This document shows positions 59,929 through 64,000 of a DNA stretch of 64,000 nucleotides, one piece after another (the stretch's first letter is position 1; every line of letters begins with the position of its first letter). A program made the translations under genes and the position numbers. Location: NCBI GenBank assembly GCA_022559845.1, contig CM040126.1, positions 222,710,641-222,774,640 of the forward strand, given 5' to 3'. The stretch is from Amorphophallus konjac (lineage: Eukaryota; Streptophyta; Magnoliopsida; Alismatales; Araceae). The notes beneath the pieces were generated by a model. That model had not been told where the DNA came from. It ran no database searches and saw nothing but the letters and a program-made list of their open reading frames with translations.

Positions 59929-62900
59929 TTAGGCTCTTTTCCCCTTCGTAGTGTCGAGCCCCGTGGCTCTTCTGGCACGTATACGAGGGCCCCCATGGCT
60001 CGACCTCAGGAGCCCGCTCGTCCCGAGCCGTTTGCTCCTAGGCCCCGTCCTCCACCCCCGAGGGACCTTCCTCGTCCCCAGCATCTTACGGCCCCACCCA
60101 CAGCCCGTCCACCGGCACCCGCACCTCCTGCACGTCCTTTGTTGCCTACGCCTCCTATCCGTCGGGAGGATAAAGGTAAAGGACCTATGATTGGGGAGCC
60201 TAGTGGATCACGGCAGCAGTGTTATCGCTGTAATGGGTTTGGCCATTTCGCCAACCAGTGTCCCACCCGCCCATCTCTTCACATTGGGGACACACAGGCC
60301 GAGGATACCACCTCTACGGGCCTCGAGTTAGTCAGCTATGAGGCAGATGAAGAGCTAGCTGACGAGTACTATGAGATGGGAGGTGAGGCCCAGGATGCCC
60401 AGCATTCGGATGATACCCACGTGGGGGTCGTCAGATGTATCCTCACCCAGCCGCAGGTCAGTGATGACTGGCGACGGACTACAATCCTTCATGTATTCTG
60501 TAGGCTGGGAAACCAAATTTGCAAGGTGGTCATTGATAGCGGGAGTTGTATTAATGCAATCTCCACGAACGCTGTCGCCCGTCTTGGTCTCACACCCGTA
60601 GACCATCCTTGTCCCTATCAGGTATCATGGGTGGATACCACTTCCATTTCGGTCAGGCTGCGGTGCTTGGTCCCGCTGCAGCTCCACTCCTACAGTGACG
60701 AGATCTGGTGTGATGTTCTACCCATGGAAGTGGGTAGTATCATTCTCGGTAGGCCGTGGTTATTCGACCGGGATGCCACGCTCCATGGCCGGTCGAACAC
60801 CTGTACCTTCGACCACGCTGGCCAGCGGGTCACCCTCCAACCCGTTCGGCCCAGGAGCTCATCAGTCAGGGGTCCTACTGGCCCTAGTACTCCGAAGCCT
60901 TCCGTTCCCGGGCCTAGTACCCCATCCCCAGCTCGGGCTATGACCGTTACCTCTTGCCCAGGAGAGCCCTCGACGAGAAGATTGATGATGATTAGCTCCC
61001 GGGAGATGGAGCAGGAGCTTAGTCATGGCTGTCCGGTGTTTGCCATTACGGTCCGAGAGGTGGAGCGGGACTCCGAGGGTGAGCTCCCACCCGAGGTTGT
61101 TCCCATTCTACAGGAGTATGCTGATGTCTTTCCCGATGAGCTTCCCGAGGGACTCCCACCTATGCGGGATATTCAGCATGCCATCGACCTTGTTCCGGGC
61201 TCTTCTTTGCCCAACCTTCCTCATTATCGCATGAGTCCCACGGAGCATGCCGAGCTTAAACGGCAGGTCGCTGAGTTAGTGCAGAGAGGGTCTGTTCGGG
61301 ACAGCATGAGTCCATGTGTTGTACCCGCATTACTCGCCCCGAAGAAGGATGGCACGTGGAGAATGTGCATTGATAGTCGTGCCATCAACAAAATCACCGT
61401 AAAGTACAGGTTCCCTATTCCCCGCCTTGATGACATGCTAGACATGATGGCAAGTGCCACTATCTTTTCGAAGATCGATCTTAAGAGTGGTTACCATCAG
61501 GTGAGGATTAGGCCAGGTGATGAGTGGAAGACCGTTTTCAAGACCAAGGACGGTCTATATGAGTGGTTGGTCATGCCTTTTGGGTTGACCAATGCCCCTA
61601 GCACTTTCATGCGGCTCATGACTCAGGTCCTTCGACCTTTCATTGGAGTCTTTGTAGTGGTGTATTTTGATGATATCCTTATCTATAGTCGCACCACAGG
61701 GGACCACTTAGACCACCTTCGGCAGGTCTGTCTACTTCTTCGGCGAGAGCAGCTGTTTGCGAACCCACAAAAGTGTGCCTTCATGACACCTCAGCTTACC
61801 TTCTTGGGTTTCATTGTGTCTAGTACTGGGGTCTCCGCCGATCCGGAGAAGGTCCGGGCCATTGTTGAGTGGCCGGAACCCCGTACGGTTCATGATGTCT
61901 GCAGCTTTCATGGCCTTGCGACTTTCTACCATCGCTTCATCCGCGGATTTAGCTCCGTCACCGCCCCGATCATGGATTGCATCCGGAAGGGCACATTTGT
62001 ATGGACGAAGGCCGCATCCGCCGCCTTCAAGGACATCAAGGAGCGCATGACCCAGACACCTATCCTTCGACTGCCTGATTTCTCGAAGGTGTTTGAGGTC
62101 TCTTGTGATGCGTCGGGCGTGGGAATTGGAGGAGTTTTGAGTCAGGAGTCCCACCCGATTGCATATTTTAGCGAGAAGCTGAATGACGCGAAACTGCGAT
62201 ATTCCACGTATGATAAAGAATTCTACGCAGTTGTTCAGGCTCCTAGGCATTGGAGGCACTATCTTTTACATCAGGAGTTTGTCCTATACTCCGACCACGA
62301 GGCATTGAGGTACCTCCATTCGCAAAAGAAGCTTAACTCGCGTCATAGTCGTTGGGTCGAGTATCTCCAGCAGTTCACCTTTGTGCTGAAACATAAGGCT
62401 GGAGTGGAGAACAAGGTGGCTGATGCCTTGAGCCGGCGAGCATGTTTGCTTACCACCATGAGTGCCGAGGTCATAGGGTTAGAGAAGATGAAGGAGGCCT
62501 ATGTTGATTGTCCTGACTTTGGTCAGATTTTTACCACCCTCCAGGCCGGACCCTCGAGGGACCTTGATGAGTATGTGCTTCAGGAGGGTTACCTCTTTCG
62601 AGGTAGCAGGCTGTGTGTTCCCCGAACTTCGGTTCGAGATTTCTTAGTGTGGGAACTACATGCGGGAGGTCTAGCCGGCCACTTTGGTCGGAACAAGACT
62701 ATTGAGGCAGTGGAGCATCGATTTTATTGGCCGAGCTTGAAAAGCGATGTTGCTAACATCGTGGCTCAGTGTCGTACATGTGCTACGGCCAAGATGAAGA
62801 AGCAAAGCTCGGGCCTTTATACGCCTCTTCCCGTGCCTGATGCCCCGTGGCAGGATGTTAGCATGGATTTTATTTTGGGATTGCCACGTACCTCCAGGTA

Positions 62901-64000
62901 GCATGATTCGGTCTATGTGGTGGTTGACCATTTTTCGAAGATGGCCCTCTTTATCCCTTGCTCGAAGACTTCGGATGCTTCTAGGGTAGCCTGCCTATTC
63001 CTTACTCATGTGGTGTGTAAGTTCGGGTTGCCTCGCACTATAGTGTCTGACCATGATGTTAGATTCACTTCCTACTTTTGGAAGACACTATGGCATATGA
63101 TAGGTACTCACCTCAAGTTTTCCACTGCATATCACCCCCAGACCGATGGTCAGACCGAGGTAGTCAATAGGAGTCTGGGAGATCTTTTGAGGTGTCTAGT
63201 CAGGGACCGCATTGGGGATTGGGATCTCATTTTACCCATGGCTAAGTTTGCATACAATGATTCGGTGAATAGGTCTACCGGCATGAGTCCATTTGAAATT
63301 GTCACAGGTCGTAGGCCTAGGAAACCCGTTGACCTTGTCCCCATGCCTATCCATGCTAGAGTGTCGGAGTCGGCCGAGTCGTTTTCTAGGCACGTTAGAA
63401 GTTTGCATGACGACATCCGTCGTCACATTGAGGCCAGCAATGCACGGTACAAGGAGTTAGCCGATGCCCACCGACACCACCGAGAGTTCCACGAGGGCGA
63501 ATACGTCATGATAAGGGTAAGACCTGAACGGTTTCCCTCTGGAACCGTTAAGAAGTTGCAAGCTCGCGGAGCCGGTCCATTCAGAGTGTTGAAACACGTT
63601 GGATCCAATACGTACGTTGTGGACTTCCCCGAGGAATATGGTATAAGCTCTACCTTCAATGTATCGGATCTTGTTGCATATAGGGACCCAGCGGTGATCC
63701 CTAGTGAGCCTTTTGAGCCATCTCCTCCCCTTGAGAGTGATCCCACACCTGAGTGTCCACTTCCACCTCCAGCTCCTTTTTCACGGTAGCGTGAGCATAT
63801 AGATCGTATACTGGATGAGCAAGTGACAGTTACCAGGAGTGGATCTTACCCGCGCTACCTAGTGCGATGGAGAGGACGGCCCGCTACTGAGGACACATGG
63901 ATCACACATGGCGAGTTGCAGCAGATCGATCCGGACCTTTTGGAGCGATACAGGAGCGATGCAGACCCTTACTCGACAGGGTCGAGTTTCTCCCACCCGG
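59929..64000 (+). pseudogene. pol: nucleocapsid-pol-chromodomain of element F, two more amber codons
   Basis: Same frame as gag. Pro-rich linker; one CCHC knuckle CYRCNGFGHFANQC near 60220; protease VVIDSGSCINAIS near 60530; a second Pro/Ser-rich spacer; RT with MCIDSRAINK near 61365 and YFDDILIYS near 61665; RNase H (SCDASGVGIG, YSDHEALRYL, VADALSR) 62100-62430; integrase HHCC around 62660-62780; DDE core (SMDFILGL, SDHDVRFTS, TDGQTEVVN) 62860-63170; chromodomain 63790-63960. TAG at 62899-62901 falls between the first D motif and HDSVYVVVDHF; TAG at 63787-63789 falls just before REHIDRILDEQ. Both fit CAG-to-TAG. No frameshift is seen. The 3' end is beyond the window. Confidence 0.9.

Larger units (their letters stand above)
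56277..64000 (+). mobile_element. Element F: chromovirus (Galadriel/CRM-like), 5' LTR to chromodomain
   Basis: 5' LTR 56277-58610, a Met-tRNA-type primer site, then gag and pol in one frame to the window end. RT has YFDD, the protease is DSG, and the integrase has HHCC and DDE. The terminal chromodomain (RYLVRWRG-type) is followed by a Gly-Ser-Ser-Phe-Ser-His-Pro tail, which suggests Galadriel-like. The clade is not certain. Polypurine tract and 3' LTR are outside the window. Five bases before the LTR: gatct. Confidence 0.88.

Overview
This window is repeat-dense nuclear DNA from a flowering plant. Almost every base belongs to nested LTR retrotransposons: long-LTR Ty3 chromoviruses, a Tat/Ogre-type element and a SIRE-like Ty1 LTR. 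The species cannot be named from the sequence. I found no intact host gene. The only host-like coding remnant is a broken RanGAP fragment. Names A, T, B, E1-E3, S, C, D and F are mine.

Layout. 1-11047: element A (+), a Tekay/Del-type chromovirus with a 3.4-kb LTR, a broken gag-pol and a 5' LTR cut by the window edge. 11048-15056: 3' part of a Tat/Ogre-type element T (+), with an antisense plant-mobile-domain (PMD) exon and a 3' LTR. Element A sits in the PMD coding sequence. 15057-21869: element B (-), a Tekay-like deletion derivative that keeps two LTRs and a gag zinc-knuckle scrap. T appears to have split its left LTR. 21870-25353: two LTR pieces (E1, E2) of another Ty3 family. 25354-26656 plus 47704-48940: one SIRE-like LTR (S), split by element C. 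26657-47698: element C (-), a chromovirus bounded by the 5-bp target duplication AATAT; its right LTR is split by element D. 35110-45925: element D (-), a young, almost complete Tekay element bounded by the duplication CCCTG. 48941-51706: LTR E3, followed by about 2 kb of unassigned internal sequence. 53668-54246: RanGAP pseudogene fragment. 54247-56276: GA/CT-rich unassigned DNA. 56277-64000: element F (+), a chromovirus with a 2.3-kb 5' LTR and a gag-pol frame broken by three amber codons, with a chromodomain at the window edge.

Two nests can be read: B[T[A]] on the left, and E2[S[C[D]]] in the centre. LTR divergence by eye agrees with them: B about 7 percent, C 2-3, A about 1.6, D about 0.9.

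The most interesting signals are structural rather than coding. First, LTRs from several lineages carry clusters of roughly 20-nt interrupted palindromes whose arms change together, with about 20 in each LTR of D. Second, a short hairpin with constant outer pairs (TGAG/CTCA) and covarying inner pairs lies just upstream of a splice-acceptor-like CAG/GT in most of the Ty3 LTR families here.
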